From Pedosphaera sp. (GTDB taxonomy: Bacteria > Verrucomicrobiota > Verrucomicrobiia > Limisphaerales > SXQI01): a stretch of 50,387 nucleotides of DNA. Each line of letters starts with the position of its first letter. Within the stretch, counting starts at the first letter, position 1. The stretch spans positions 1-50,387 of the forward strand of contig JANYDC010000135.1 of NCBI GenBank assembly GCA_025359965.1, in the 5' to 3' direction. Of the stretch, positions 41,799 to 50,387 are shown one piece after another. The translations under genes were made by a program, and so were the position numbers. A model generated the notes under the pieces. It was not told where the DNA came from. It searched no databases and was given only the letters and a program-made list of their open reading frames with translations.

Positions 41799-43265
41799 TT
41801 ATTGGGCTGGCGCAGGCAATGAGGGAAGCACCACGGGATGCGTTGAGGCGCGCCTCTGTCTCCTTTGAATGACAGGGAATGGTTCGGCCCAGCGCGCCAA
41901 GCCAACCAATTCCATGGCGCCGATACCTATGGGCGAGCGCCGTACCAGGCTCATCTGGTTGGTTCCGCTTTGGGTTAATTCACTGACCGAATTGCCCAAA
42001 TGTGAGGAAATGGCTGTCAACCACTCCTCGGATAGGGCATTGGTGGGATGCAAGCCGCCCATGCCGATCATGGACCGAAGCTGGGTAACGGTACGCAACT
42101 GTTGCATCCGGCCCTCGGTAATTTCCCAATCATAATAAACCAAGTTGGTCCGTCCAATCACTTGGTTGAAGAGTTCGGCCGGGCCTTGTTTCGCAGGCCC
42201 GATGAGGGGGAAAAAACCAAACGTTAAATAACCAGGGTCGTCTGCGAGCTTTAAAAATGGCACAGCAATAGGCAGGCCCGTCAGGGAAACACGGTTCAGA
42301 TTGGTATCGTGTACGAGTTGACCCAGCATGGGATTGCCAGCAGCAGGCTTATATCGCTCGACCAAGGCGCGGCCTGTCGCATCCAACTGGGCTTGGGCAT
42401 CAGGAGCGGACACAGCGCCATTGCACATGAAGGGGCTTAATGAAACCGACCAAAGATAGGCTTGGGCGGGCGGCTTGGACCACGCAAAACGATTCAGCAG
42501 TTCCGCGCCATTGAGCCAGGCTGTTGGATCCTGCGCAGCGCTGAACGCGACCAGTGGATCAATTATGGAATTGGTGGGAACATTCCATGGTGTCAGGTGA
42601 AGGTTCAGATTCGTGCCGAAACGCAAAGTCGCCAATGAACGGATGCCGTCGCCCCTGACAGAGCTGCTCCATTGGAGCGCGGATAAGCCGGGCATCAACC
42701 CGGGCCGCACAGCCGCCGGCCAATGGTCCAAGTTTGCGGAAAAAGTTAGTACGGCCTGAGTGTCGTTTGTATCCGCTGTGATCTTGTCAACCCAGCCACT
42801 TAGATTGGTGTGGCCGGGCTTGCTCTGAATCACCACCCAGGATCCCTTTTCGGTGACTTGAGTTAATTCATTGGTGAAGGCCGCTCCGCCGGTTTTCCAT
42901 GAAGCCGGTCGCTCCGCAGGAAACTGTACGGCCAAAGCAAACAAAGGAGAATTGGTGGGACCGCTAACCAATAGACGGCAGCGGTGCTCCAGTGCTTCCC
43001 TAAGCACCAGACTCAGATCTCCGGGCGCAAAACCTGTCCAAGCTGAAAGCCCCGCCGTGCCCGAGCGTTGCAGTACCTCACCTGCCATAGCCGCCGATTC
43101 CGCCAAGGCCATCACCTCACGAAGGGTTACGAGGTTGGTATTCTGCCTTAACGCCGCCGCTCCAGCAAAATCAGCCTCAAGCAAGTCCGCAGGCCCATTT
43201 TCGGCCTGGACATTCAAACTGGCGCAGAGCGCCCAAAGCGCAACCCATGCACGTCGGTAATTCAT
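41799..43265 (-). CDS. secreted protein of unknown function
   Basis: 488 residues with a signal peptide (RRAWVALWALCASLNVQA, then AEN). The mature part alternates helices and strands, with many NTN/TN repeats and LREALEHRCRLLVSGPTNSP, LSAWTGFAPGDLSLVL, FGFFPLIGPAKQGPAELFNQ. The general look (domain scoring SLSPFMCNGAVS, late IGMGGLHPTNALSEEWLTAI) is of a verrucomicrobial envelope protein I cannot assign. It lies 12 bases upstream of pdxJ and divergent from the VanZ gene, with 83 bases between. Confidence 0.75.
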   Translation of the reverse strand: MNYRRAWVALWALCASLNVQAENGPADLLEADFAGAAALRQNTNLVTLREVMALAESAAMAGEVLQRSGTAGLSAWTGFAPGDLSLVLREALEHRCRLLVSGPTNSPLFALAVQFPAERPASWKTGGAAFTNELTQVTEKGSWVVIQSKPGHTNLSGWVDKITADTNDTQAVLTFSANLDHWPAAVRPGLMPGLSALQWSSSVRGDGIRSLATLRFGTNLNLHLTPWNVPTNSIIDPLVAFSAAQDPTAWLNGAELLNRFAWSKPPAQAYLWSVSLSPFMCNGAVSAPDAQAQLDATGRALVERYKPAAGNPMLGQLVHDTNLNRVSLTGLPIAVPFLKLADDPGYLTFGFFPLIGPAKQGPAELFNQVIGRTNLVYYDWEITEGRMQQLRTVTQLRSMIGMGGLHPTNALSEEWLTAISSHLGNSVSELTQSGTNQMSLVRRSPIGIGAMELVGLARWAEPFPVIQRRQRRASTHPVVLPSLPAPAQ

Positions 43266-43348
43266 CGTCCCTTCCTCATGCCAGAGAGTCCGCCTTTCTG
43301 CAACCGAATAGGGTTGCCACCAGCCATGGACCCAAGCTTATTTAGTGC

Positions 43349-43801
43349 GTGCGTTTTCCTTTGTTGCTTCGAGCGTGGGCCCCGCCTGTCGTTTTTATGT
43401 GCCTGATTTTTACGGCGTCGACCGACCTGGGCTCGCCCGCACACAGTTCCAGAATCATCGGCCCGCTTTTGCGGTGGCTCAACCCTGATGTCACCCCCGC
43501 GACCATCGATATCGTCCAGGCCATCTTTCGCAAAGGCGGTCATGCCGCAGGTTACGCCATACTTGCCCTCCTCTTGTGGCGAGCGTTGCGACTGATCAAC
43601 CCGCCTACCACAGCGTGGTCACCAAAAATTGCCAAACTAGCCGTGCTCATCGCGTTCATCTACGCAAGTACGGATGAATTCCACCAAATCTTCGTCCCAA
43701 GTCGCGGAGCTTCGATCTGGGATGTGCTCCTTGACACAACGGGTGCGGCACTGGGCATCTGGGCACTTTGGATGATCGGACGCGCAAGGCGGAAGTGGTG
43801 A
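43349..43801 (+). CDS. VanZ-like membrane protein
   Basis: 150 residues from a GTG start (codons read VRFPLLLRAW). Four hydrophobic spans: WAPPVVFMCLIFTAST, AAGYAILALLLWRAL, KLAVLIAFIYASTDEFHQ and VLLDTTGAALGIWALW. The KGGHAAGYAILALLL and ASTDEFHQIFVPSRGASIWD motifs are the VanZ family's conserved residues. VanZ confers low-level teicoplanin resistance in enterococci, but most homologues have no known role. The TGA shares one base with the ATG of comEC. Confidence 0.9.
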   Translation: MRFPLLLRAWAPPVVFMCLIFTASTDLGSPAHSSRIIGPLLRWLNPDVTPATIDIVQAIFRKGGHAAGYAILALLLWRALRLINPPTTAWSPKIAKLAVLIAFIYASTDEFHQIFVPSRGASIWDVLLDTTGAALGIWALWMIGRARRKW

Positions 43802-46296
43802 TGGGCGGACGCCCCATGGTGATGCCGGCTGCCGCCCTTGCGGCGGGTATGGTCGTCTCCATTTGGCTGCCACTGCCTGCATCGTCATGGTGCATCGCTC
43901 TATTACTGACCCTGCCGGCCTGCGTAACTTTTGGACTAAGCTGCCGCTTCTGGGTATTCCTCATGCTGCTGTTCCTAGGGGCAGCGCTGCTTCAATTCCG
44001 CACTGAAATCCGCAGCGATGATGATCTCCGTCTGGCCGTCTCGGAGACCAGCATCGGCCATATCCGTGCCATCATTTCCGACCCCCCGGCCCTGCGCATT
44101 CTGGAAAGCGACCGGGGGTCTCTCCAGCGCAGCATTGTGCGATTGCAAGCCATCTCCTGGCGTACGAATGATCAGTGGCACACGGTGCGTGGCGGGATTG
44201 TTGCCACAGTGGCAGGAGATGCCGAACGGTGGCTGCATCGAGGTGACACCGTAGAAATCGACGGCGTGTTGCGACCCCCCGCGAATTCGCGTGCGCCCGG
44301 CTTGTTCGATTATGGACACTTCCTAGCTTGGCAGGGCATCCACCGGGAAATCGTCACTCAATCGAGCAATGATTGGAAGATTGTGAAGCCCGCCTCCAAC
44401 TTGCCTTGGCTGGATCGCTCGGCTCAATGGTCCCGCGCCACCCTGACACGCGGGTTGCCCGACGACGAAAACACCCGATTGCTCCTCGCCATGGTTCTTG
44501 GCTGGCAAACCGGCCTCACGGCAGAAGTCAGCGAACCTTTCATCCGCACCAGCACTCTACATATTTTTGCCATTAGCGGCGCCCATGTAGCCCTTTTGGC
44601 AGGAATGATTCTGATTGTCCTGCGCGGCTTTGGCTTCGCTGATCATCGTAGCGCTTGGATACCGCTATTGCTGATGTGGTTTTACACCGGCTTGACCGGC
44701 TGGCAACCCTCGGCGGTGCGCTCGGCAGTGATGGCCAGTGTTTACCTCGGTGGCCTGCTACTCAAACGCCCTTCAAACCTTGGCAACAGTATTGCCCTGG
44801 CCGCATTCCTTCTCCTCATCTACGACCCCCGGCAATTGTTCGGCGCGAGCTTTCAACTTTCCTTCATCGCCGTGGTCACCTTCGCAACCTTGCTCGCCTG
44901 GTACCGACGCTTTGAGCGCGGCGAGCATTGGAAACCTCTCATGGAAGGCCAAAATCCACGAGCATGGCAGATAAGGGCATGGGATCAAATTGACCGCCTG
45001 ACCTTGCGCCGATGGTATGCTGGAGATCCTTTTTCACTCCGCAAACCACGCTCTGCTGGGCCTCGTTTTATGCGTGGAACAATGGCAGGCCTTGCCATCT
45101 CGCTCGCTGTGATGTTATTGACCGCTCCATTAACCGCCTTTTACTTCCATTATTTCAGCCCTATTGGTGTATTCAGCAATCTGATCATTGGCCCCATAAG
45201 CGCATTGCCATTGGGCGCCAGCTTCGCGAGTCTGGCCTTCGGCTGGCTCCCGTGGATTCCAGAGATTCTGAACAACATTGCGTGGTGGCTGATGTGGTCG
45301 ATGAACACAGCCTGCCAAGCATGGAGTCCGCTGCCATTCGCCGCTTGGCACGCCGCTGCGCCCGCGCTTTGGCTCATGGCCCTCTACTACTTCGGCGTGA
45401 TCGGCATCACTTGCTTCTACTCCACTCGCGCTTCTCTTGGTTCAAATCGCAGCATTCGACTGCTTCCCTTTTTCGCCACAGCCGCGCTGGCCAGCCTGCT
45501 AATGATGGTCTTCGCACCGACTCCACACCGCCTGGTCATTCTGCCGGGGGTGGCCGGAACAACTTTAGTCCAAACACATCACCGCCGTGAAACCCATCTC
45601 ATCAACCCGGGGGATCGCTATTCGGCTGAACGACTGGTTGTGCCATTCCTCCATGCCCAAGGCTTCGACGATCTGCCCGCCTTCCTTCTCACCCAAGCCG
45701 ATGCCGCACATGTAGGTGGCACCTCTCGCGTGCTGGAGAAGATCCCGGTGAAAGCCGTTGGAGCCCCTGAAACCCGCTCTCGTTCCCGGGTTTTCAAAGA
45801 GGTTGTCAACCAATTGCAAAACACCTCGATAGCTTGGCAACCTCTTGCTCAAGGCCAAAGTTGGAAAGGTTGGACCATCCTCCATCCATCGCCTGAAGAG
45901 ACCGCCGTTAAAGCAGCAGATGCGCCGCTTGTTCTGCAAATGGATTTCGGCGGCTGGAAGATCCTCTACGTTTCTGCCCTAAGCAGGAATGGACAGCATG
46001 CCCTCTTGGAAAACAATCCTGCTCTTGAAAGCGATATCCTGATCGCCGGACTTCTACCAAACGACGAAGCCCTAAATCAGGAGTTCCTCGACCACATCCA
46101 TCCCCGCCTTCTCATCGTCGCGACCGACCCCTACCTTCCACGCGCCCGGGGCAGCCGTGCGACGCGCGAACGCCTGGCTCATGCCGCCCCTGAAGTTTAT
46201 TTTACTGCCGACGTTGGCGCGGTTACCATCACTCTTAAGCAAAATTCTTTGATCACCGAAACCACCGAAGGCGCAGCTTTACGCTTAACGAAATGA
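43801..46296 (+). CDS. ComEC/Rec2-type DNA uptake channel
   Basis: 831 residues from the ATG that overlaps the VanZ stop by one base (an ATG 33 bases upstream is the alternative). The ComEC competence core is clear: LHIFAISGAHVALLAGMILI, FYTGLTGWQPSAVRSAVMAS, GASFQLSFIAVVTFATLLAW, about ten spans. The DUF4131 OB-like N-terminal domain precedes it. The C-terminal metallo-beta-lactamase-like domain keeps the fold but TQADAAHVGG replaces the usual SHxDxDHxGG, so metal ligands are missing. ComEC translocates transforming DNA across the inner membrane. No other competence gene is in view. Confidence 0.93.
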   Translation: MGGRPMVMPAAALAAGMVVSIWLPLPASSWCIALLLTLPACVTFGLSCRFWVFLMLLFLGAALLQFRTEIRSDDDLRLAVSETSIGHIRAIISDPPALRILESDRGSLQRSIVRLQAISWRTNDQWHTVRGGIVATVAGDAERWLHRGDTVEIDGVLRPPANSRAPGLFDYGHFLAWQGIHREIVTQSSNDWKIVKPASNLPWLDRSAQWSRATLTRGLPDDENTRLLLAMVLGWQTGLTAEVSEPFIRTSTLHIFAISGAHVALLAGMILIVLRGFGFADHRSAWIPLLLMWFYTGLTGWQPSAVRSAVMASVYLGGLLLKRPSNLGNSIALAAFLLLIYDPRQLFGASFQLSFIAVVTFATLLAWYRRFERGEHWKPLMEGQNPRAWQIRAWDQIDRLTLRRWYAGDPFSLRKPRSAGPRFMRGTMAGLAISLAVMLLTAPLTAFYFHYFSPIGVFSNLIIGPISALPLGASFASLAFGWLPWIPEILNNIAWWLMWSMNTACQAWSPLPFAAWHAAAPALWLMALYYFGVIGITCFYSTRASLGSNRSIRLLPFFATAALASLLMMVFAPTPHRLVILPGVAGTTLVQTHHRRETHLINPGDRYSAERLVVPFLHAQGFDDLPAFLLTQADAAHVGGTSRVLEKIPVKAVGAPETRSRSRVFKEVVNQLQNTSIAWQPLAQGQSWKGWTILHPSPEETAVKAADAPLVLQMDFGGWKILYVSALSRNGQHALLENNPALESDILIAGLLPNDEALNQEFLDHIHPRLLIVATDPYLPRARGSRATRERLAHAAPEVYFTADVGAVTITLKQNSLITETTEGAALRLTK

Positions 46297-46407
46297 ATGC
46301 ACCCAATGGAGATGTCAATTTCCCACCTTCGTTACCTGATATCATTTATCCCTGCTCTCTAAAACCTCCGCAGCTCGACTGATAATCGGCGCAGAGCCAA
46401 AATGCTA

Positions 46408-46887
46408 CTAAGGCGTTGACCTCACACGCTCATTGATTTCCAGACCTGTAACACTGGACAAATCCTCTGCAAATTCTTCGGCATCCCGCCCGGGTCTTCT
46501 GTCCATCCCCGCTGGAAAGTCCCGAAGCCATAATACACGGCCCGACCGATGGCGAATCCCCACCGAAACCTCTTCCTCTATCCAACCGTTTGTGTAATTG
46601 ATCGCTTCAAATTCAGCTAGCGGCCAACTCTTGCGCTTTATTACGCGCAATGAGAAAAGAAGAGATTCACTCCTCACCACCCGTTTGGCGCAATCGATTG
46701 AAAATCGTTTCGTGATGACCATTGATAGGATTGCAGCGCAAACAAGAGGAGCGACGGCCCAATACCAATCCGCGTTAAAGAAGCTTCCCGCCACTACAGT
46801 AGTGGCAGCGGCCAGACCTGCCACGGGAACTGTAAACCATCTGACCGGGTATGGTTTACTCACAATTTCACCCATATTCTTACCCAT
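46408..46887 (-). CDS. small membrane protein of unknown function
   Basis: 159 residues from the ATG of MGKNMGEIVSKPYP; an ATG 48 bases earlier is in frame but codes for non-conserved residues. Two adjacent spans (WFTVPVAGLAAATTVVAGSF, WYWAVAPLVCAAILSMVIT) are followed by a soluble domain (IDCAKRVVRSESLLFSLRVI, INYTNGWIEEEVSVGIRHRS) that resembles bacterial PH-type domains in pattern. No function known. Confidence 0.65.
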   Translation of the reverse strand: MGKNMGEIVSKPYPVRWFTVPVAGLAAATTVVAGSFFNADWYWAVAPLVCAAILSMVITKRFSIDCAKRVVRSESLLFSLRVIKRKSWPLAEFEAINYTNGWIEEEVSVGIRHRSGRVLWLRDFPAGMDRRPGRDAEEFAEDLSSVTGLEINERVRSTP

Positions 46888-46960
46888 GCAGTGTGCTCTT
46901 TGTTGCTGCCCAATCTTGTCCTTAAACCGCCCCAATCAAACTCTTAAATTTTTAGTGAGT

Positions 46961-48949
46961 TCACTTTGGCGGAGCAGTGTTCGTCTTGACGATTAATCCA
47001 TAGCGTTTCGCCAACTCTTCGTCCATCTGGACCCCGCTCTTTGTGCTCATTCTTTTTGCTGCTGTGGCATTGGTCCCAAACGGTATACCGTAACGTTTCG
47101 CCAACTCTTCGTTTAACCCAAACCCAGCCTTTTCTGAAGACCTTTTTGCAGGTTTGGGTTCAACGTAAGGATGATCAATCATCTCTTGCCGTATTCTCCA
47201 AGAATCAAGCATCGAAATCATGCTCACAATCGTCATCATCTCAAGCACAAGCACGGCCCCGATGATTCCGAGCTGCTTCATCACATCTCTTCCAGCTGGA
47301 ACCCCTCTCACAAAATTACGGCGAGCCAACCACAATAACACCCAGGCTAAAAAAAGAATGGCAGACCAACAGACCACCAGCCCCAATATGACACTTTGAT
47401 CGGGAGTCAAAACAATAGGCGGCGCACCCAAATCATGAGAAGCACCCAACAGAACACTGTCTTCCCATTGCCCTTTTTGCCATTGTGCCCACCCGTTGCT
47501 GATTCGTTCCGCCACCACTGTCATTCCCACCAAAAGGCCCGCAGAAACACAGGCGGCCTGGATCGTGTTGCGCGAAATGGTTGACGCATAAATCCCAATA
47601 ACCATCAAACCGATACTAATCATCACGCCCAAACCCCAAGTCACTCCCGGTGGTAAATTGACATCCGCTAAACCGTTTGGCGCGGACATCAGAAATAGAA
47701 TCAACGGCCAAGCCACACCCAGAACCAGACCCAGCACCAGTGTGGTGCCCACCTTCAGCCGCCACTGTTTGGACATCGCCATGGGAAGGGTCAACTGCCA
47801 TTCCATGGTCCCGAGTTGCCTTTCCTCAGCAACACACGCCGCCCCGCAGAATAGCAGGGTTAAAAAACCAAATACCGCTGCCAAGGATTGTTTGATCTCT
47901 AAGAAGCCGATGGGCCATGGATTGGAAGCCCCGTTCAACCGCTCGGCAAGCAGGGTCAGAAGCGACAGACCCAAGTACACAAAAGCCAACAACCACGGCA
48001 CTACTTGCAATCTCAACTCCTTCCCAATCAGGGCGGACCATCGCCCCTTACCTTGAGGCGGAAAAAGCTTTAGTGCCCGGTCCAAAGGTTTCGCCAAAGG
48101 ATGCGTTCCGCTCGCTTCGGGGCCTCCGCCCTCCCGCAATTCCAGGCGACGAAAAGTGAGCCAACCCAAAACAGCTGAAATGCCAAAATACAGAGGCAGC
48201 GCAATCCAGCAATACTTAGTAAATTGACGGCCAAAAAGCTCACTAAATTCTGCTTCAGGGTGCTGCATCCTTGCCGCGAGCGAAATGCCCAGCTGTCCTA
48301 CCAACACCAAAGCCACTGGAACGGCCACCATGAATACACTCCCCGCCAGTGTGCTCCTCGTCTTCAAGCTGAGATAAGGCCCGGTACAAACCGCCACCAC
48401 CGGAAGCACGAACAAGAAGACCACCTCATCAATGGAAGGGAAATGAGGCGAAAAACTCGCGATGCAGAAGAGAAAATTTATTGTGGCAAGTCCCGTCAGA
48501 ATACTCAAAACAATGAGCTTCCCGAAGTATATCCTGGCACGGGAACCAGGTGCGGAAAGCAATAAGCCCATGGTCTTCTGATCGAACTCCGCTCCGAACG
48601 CGCCGGCCCCAAGTATCAATAGGCCGAACAAAAAAGCCAAAGCGGCCACCCCCTCCGAACCGGGGCCGAACGCGGAAACTATCGAAGGCCCTCCAACCGC
48701 AAGCAGAGCCCCTCCCAGTTGCCCGCGCAATTCCTTGGCCAGCCTTTGCCTCTTCACACCAGAACGGCGCAGGCCAAGCCATAACATCGCCCCACCGAAG
48801 CCGCACAATGCAAGCGGTTGGAGAAGGAAAAAGAAATTGTATTCTCGCGAACCTCGCAACTGCGCCACCAAGGAAACCACCGCCACCACCAGTAGCATTC
48901 CCCAAGCCGGATGAAAGTGGTTATGCCAGATCCGAGTTTGTGTGCTCAT
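46961..48949 (-). CDS. 12-span ABC-2 permease with duplicated C-terminal tail
   Basis: The start is chosen at ATG 48949 because GAGGAAAT lies 5-12 bases before it and it leaves a 10-base gap to the ATPase; the longer frame overlaps that gene. 662 residues, made of two six-span halves (first half near 20-260 with GLLILGAGAFGAEFDQKTMG, second half near 315-600 with GFLTLLFCGAACVAEERQLG), each with the E..TM core of ABC-2 transporters. The last 55 residues hold two copies of an EELAKRYG motif. Together with the upstream ATPase and GntR regulator it forms a YtrABC-like exporter operon; the substrate is unknown. Confidence 0.9.
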   Translation of the reverse strand: MSTQTRIWHNHFHPAWGMLLVVAVVSLVAQLRGSREYNFFFLLQPLALCGFGGAMLWLGLRRSGVKRQRLAKELRGQLGGALLAVGGPSIVSAFGPGSEGVAALAFLFGLLILGAGAFGAEFDQKTMGLLLSAPGSRARIYFGKLIVLSILTGLATINFLFCIASFSPHFPSIDEVVFLFVLPVVAVCTGPYLSLKTRSTLAGSVFMVAVPVALVLVGQLGISLAARMQHPEAEFSELFGRQFTKYCWIALPLYFGISAVLGWLTFRRLELREGGGPEASGTHPLAKPLDRALKLFPPQGKGRWSALIGKELRLQVVPWLLAFVYLGLSLLTLLAERLNGASNPWPIGFLEIKQSLAAVFGFLTLLFCGAACVAEERQLGTMEWQLTLPMAMSKQWRLKVGTTLVLGLVLGVAWPLILFLMSAPNGLADVNLPPGVTWGLGVMISIGLMVIGIYASTISRNTIQAACVSAGLLVGMTVVAERISNGWAQWQKGQWEDSVLLGASHDLGAPPIVLTPDQSVILGLVVCWSAILFLAWVLLWLARRNFVRGVPAGRDVMKQLGIIGAVLVLEMMTIVSMISMLDSWRIRQEMIDHPYVEPKPAKRSSEKAGFGLNEELAKRYGIPFGTNATAAKRMSTKSGVQMDEELAKRYGLIVKTNTAPPK

Positions 48950-48959
48950 AAATTTCCTC

Positions 48960-49847
48960 TTATCTGACCGCTTCAAGGAACACTTCCTCCAAACTCAAGG
49001 ATTCCGCCGTGAGGTCCAAGGCCTTCCAACGGCGCAGCTTTGCCAGAACCTCGTCACCATTGCCGTTAACCGTCAGTTCGATGCTACGCGCCTCACGTCG
49101 CACCGATTTCGCCTCCTTAAATTCATCCGCAGGAGGTGCCTCCCCCTCGAACCGTGCCCTCACTCGTCGATATTTTCCCCGCGCCTCGTCCGCTCCCATG
49201 GTGAGAACCGCGCGCCCTCGATCAATCACCGTAAAGCGGTCGATTAACCCTTCAAATTCAGTGATCAAATGAGTGGAAACAAACATCGTGCGACGCCCCG
49301 GCGCGGCATCCTGATAGGCGCCAATCACTGTTTGAATGAATTCGCGCCGCACCAGCGGGTCCAACCCCGAGGTGGGTTCGTCGAGAATCAGCAAATCAGG
49401 CTCAGCCGCAATCGCACCGATCAAGGCCAATTGCGTGCGCTGACCTTTGCTAAGGGCGCTGGCGGGCTGGGCTGGGTCCAATTGAAAGCGGCCGATCAAA
49501 GCTTCCTCAGATCCCTTATTCCAGTTGGGTCGAAAACTGGCCTGGTACTCCAAAACCTCGCGCACCGACATCCACGGATAGAACGCCACGAAATCAGGCA
49601 CATAGGCCACTCTTGCTTTGATTCGCGCCTCTTCATGCACGGGATCCATACCGAACACTCTTACCTTACCCCCGGCGGGTCGCAGAAGATTCAGCAGACA
49701 TTTGATGGCGGTAGTCTTGCCCGCCCCATTGCGTCCGAAGAACCCGTAACACTGCCCGGGCTCCACCTCCAGAGATAACCCGTTCAAGGCGTCGTTCTTA
49801 CCGTAGCGATGGATCAATCCATCCAATTCAATCACTGGCTCGCTCAT
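48960..49847 (-). CDS. ABC transporter ATPase of the YtrA-type operon
   Basis: Start chosen at MSEPVIELDGLIHRYGKNDA because GGAGGGA lies just upstream; the frame extends 19 further codons with no conservation. 295 residues. Walker A GRNGAGKTTAIKCL, signature LSKGQRTQLALIGA, Walker B LLILDEPTSGLDPLVRREF and the switch His in FVSTHLITEFE are intact. The 80-residue C-terminal part is the usual regulatory tail of BcrA/YtrB-type ATPases. It is followed by its permease after 10 bases and preceded by the GntR gene. Confidence 0.93.
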   Translation of the reverse strand: MSEPVIELDGLIHRYGKNDALNGLSLEVEPGQCYGFFGRNGAGKTTAIKCLLNLLRPAGGKVRVFGMDPVHEEARIKARVAYVPDFVAFYPWMSVREVLEYQASFRPNWNKGSEEALIGRFQLDPAQPASALSKGQRTQLALIGAIAAEPDLLILDEPTSGLDPLVRREFIQTVIGAYQDAAPGRRTMFVSTHLITEFEGLIDRFTVIDRGRAVLTMGADEARGKYRRVRARFEGEAPPADEFKEAKSVRREARSIELTVNGNGDEVLAKLRRWKALDLTAESLSLEEVFLEAVR

Positions 49848-49900
49848 AGTCCCTCCAAAGTTGGGCAGACCGATCTCTGCCGTTCGTGTGACCCCAAAAA

Positions 49901-50308
49901 TCAATCCGCTTTTCTTCGTTTTTGTTCCGCCCGGAAAAGCTCCAACCGCTCCTCCAGCAGCTTCCGCAATTCATCATCCGATATCTGGGAATGATGCGCC
50001 TGCACGATCACCCCATCGATTTCCGCAGCCAATCGCTCCGACCGCACCGCGCGCCGCAAGGGTGATGACCCGTTCAATTTCAAAAAACAGCCCGTACCCG
50101 GACGGGTTTCCACAACACCTTCCATTTCCAACTCGCTGTAAGCCTTGGCCACCGTATTGCGATTGACCCGTAAACTCTCCGCCAGCACCCGCACCGAAGG
50201 TAGCGCCTCCCCGCCCGCCAAGGCCCCGCTCGCCGCCGCAGATTTCACCTGCGCAACAATCTGCAGATAAACCGGCACTCCCGACTTGAAATTAAGCTGA
50301 AAAAACAT
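49901..50308 (-). CDS. GntR-family regulator, YtrA type
   Basis: 135 residues from MFFQLNFKSGVPVYLQIVAQ, the usual YtrA start; an ATG four codons upstream is in frame. The winged HTH is LPSVRVLAESLRVNRNTVAK, then AYSELEMEGVVETRPGTGCF, and the short C-terminal helical segment (DDELRKLLEERLELFRAEQK) is typical of YtrA, which controls ABC transporters and responds to cell-envelope stress in Bacillus. It is the first gene of the operon and has a palindromic operator upstream, so autoregulation is likely. Confidence 0.93.
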   Translation of the reverse strand: MFFQLNFKSGVPVYLQIVAQVKSAAASGALAGGEALPSVRVLAESLRVNRNTVAKAYSELEMEGVVETRPGTGCFLKLNGSSPLRRAVRSERLAAEIDGVIVQAHHSQISDDELRKLLEERLELFRAEQKRRKAD

Positions 50309-50323
50309 GGCTACGATCACACT

Positions 50324-50345
50324 CTGTCATAGGACTGCATGACAG
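50324..50345 (-). promoter_or_regulatory. palindromic operator of the YtrA-type operon
   Basis: CTGTCAT and ATGACAG form a perfect inverted repeat with 7-base arms and an 8-base centre, 16-37 bases upstream of the GntR start. On the minus strand TTGCGA about 25 bases upstream with TGTCAT inside the palindrome makes a weak promoter pair (17-base spacing), so a bound repressor would cover the -10 box. Confidence 0.6.
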
Positions 50346-50387
50346 TCAAGCGGAAAAATAATCGCAATTCTTTGAAGGGCGCACGAC

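Overview
The window looks like chromosome from a verrucomicrobial bacterium, most likely of the Pedosphaera/Limisphaerales type. This is inferred from gene content, not from a marker gene. The indicators are PadR-linked duplicated FtsX/MacB permeases without an ATPase, an ECF sigma factor with a long membrane-tethered tail, a giant DUF4175 protein, a CxxCH plus FG-GAP lipoprotein, a GMC oxidoreductase paired with a gluconate-2-dehydrogenase subunit 3-like protein, a GH76 lipoprotein and a sugar kinase-MurQ fusion. No rRNA, tRNA or CRISPR array was seen.

Layout. 1-4.1 kb (+): a small orphan gene with a decayed second copy, a REP-like patch, then ispF, a short unknown, a class I amidotransferase, an NtrC-type sigma54 regulator and an unknown, packed with overlaps. 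4.1-11.4 kb (-): a NodIJ-like ABC exporter, an orphan sugar-binding protein, an MscS channel overlapping an FG-GAP/heme-motif lipoprotein, and two ABC-2 permeases without an ATPase. 11.4-16.1 kb: an accessory island. 16.1-24.0 kb (-): a sulfite-oxidase-like molybdoenzyme, two ADOP permeases with their PadR repressor and a clear operator, and a GH76 lipoprotein. 24.1-27.2 kb: VapBC-like TA, membrane-linked ECF sigma factor, TPMT-like methyltransferase. 27.5-34.7 kb: Nramp transporter with UspA, a LolD/FtsX-like ABC pair with a DUF3299 protein, a convergent kinase-MurQ fusion, and a Phd/PemK-like TA. 34.7-43.3 kb: GMC oxidoreductase pair, DUF4175 giant, acpS-pdxJ and a secreted unknown. 43.3-50.4 kb: VanZ-like and ComEC proteins, a small membrane protein, and a YtrA-type GntR/ATPase/12-TM permease operon with a palindromic operator.

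The most interesting part is 11.4-16.1 kb. On the minus strand it carries, in transcription order, a 5'-truncated BsuBI/PstI-like endonuclease remnant, a HEPN-like protein, a winged-helix-ended unknown, a structured noncoding stretch with a perfect 17-bp stem plus a 7-bp stem-loop, and a retron-type reverse transcriptase (YADD, QGSPASP). This arrangement fits a retron whose accessory proteins I cannot match to a type I know. Beside it lie 2.5 tandem copies of a roughly 340-bp palindrome-rich unit and a REP-associated tyrosine transposase. The whole 4.7 kb is bracketed by a 22-bp direct repeat (21/22 identical). One copy is the 3' end of the molybdoenzyme gene, which suggests insertion at a gene's 3' end. 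Hand counts of single 60-base lines give 43-45% G+C in the retron genes against 57% in the adjacent permease.

Starts were moved inward from the longest reading frame where motifs, ribosome sites or overlaps argued for it. Functions are read from motifs and family memory. No database search was possible.
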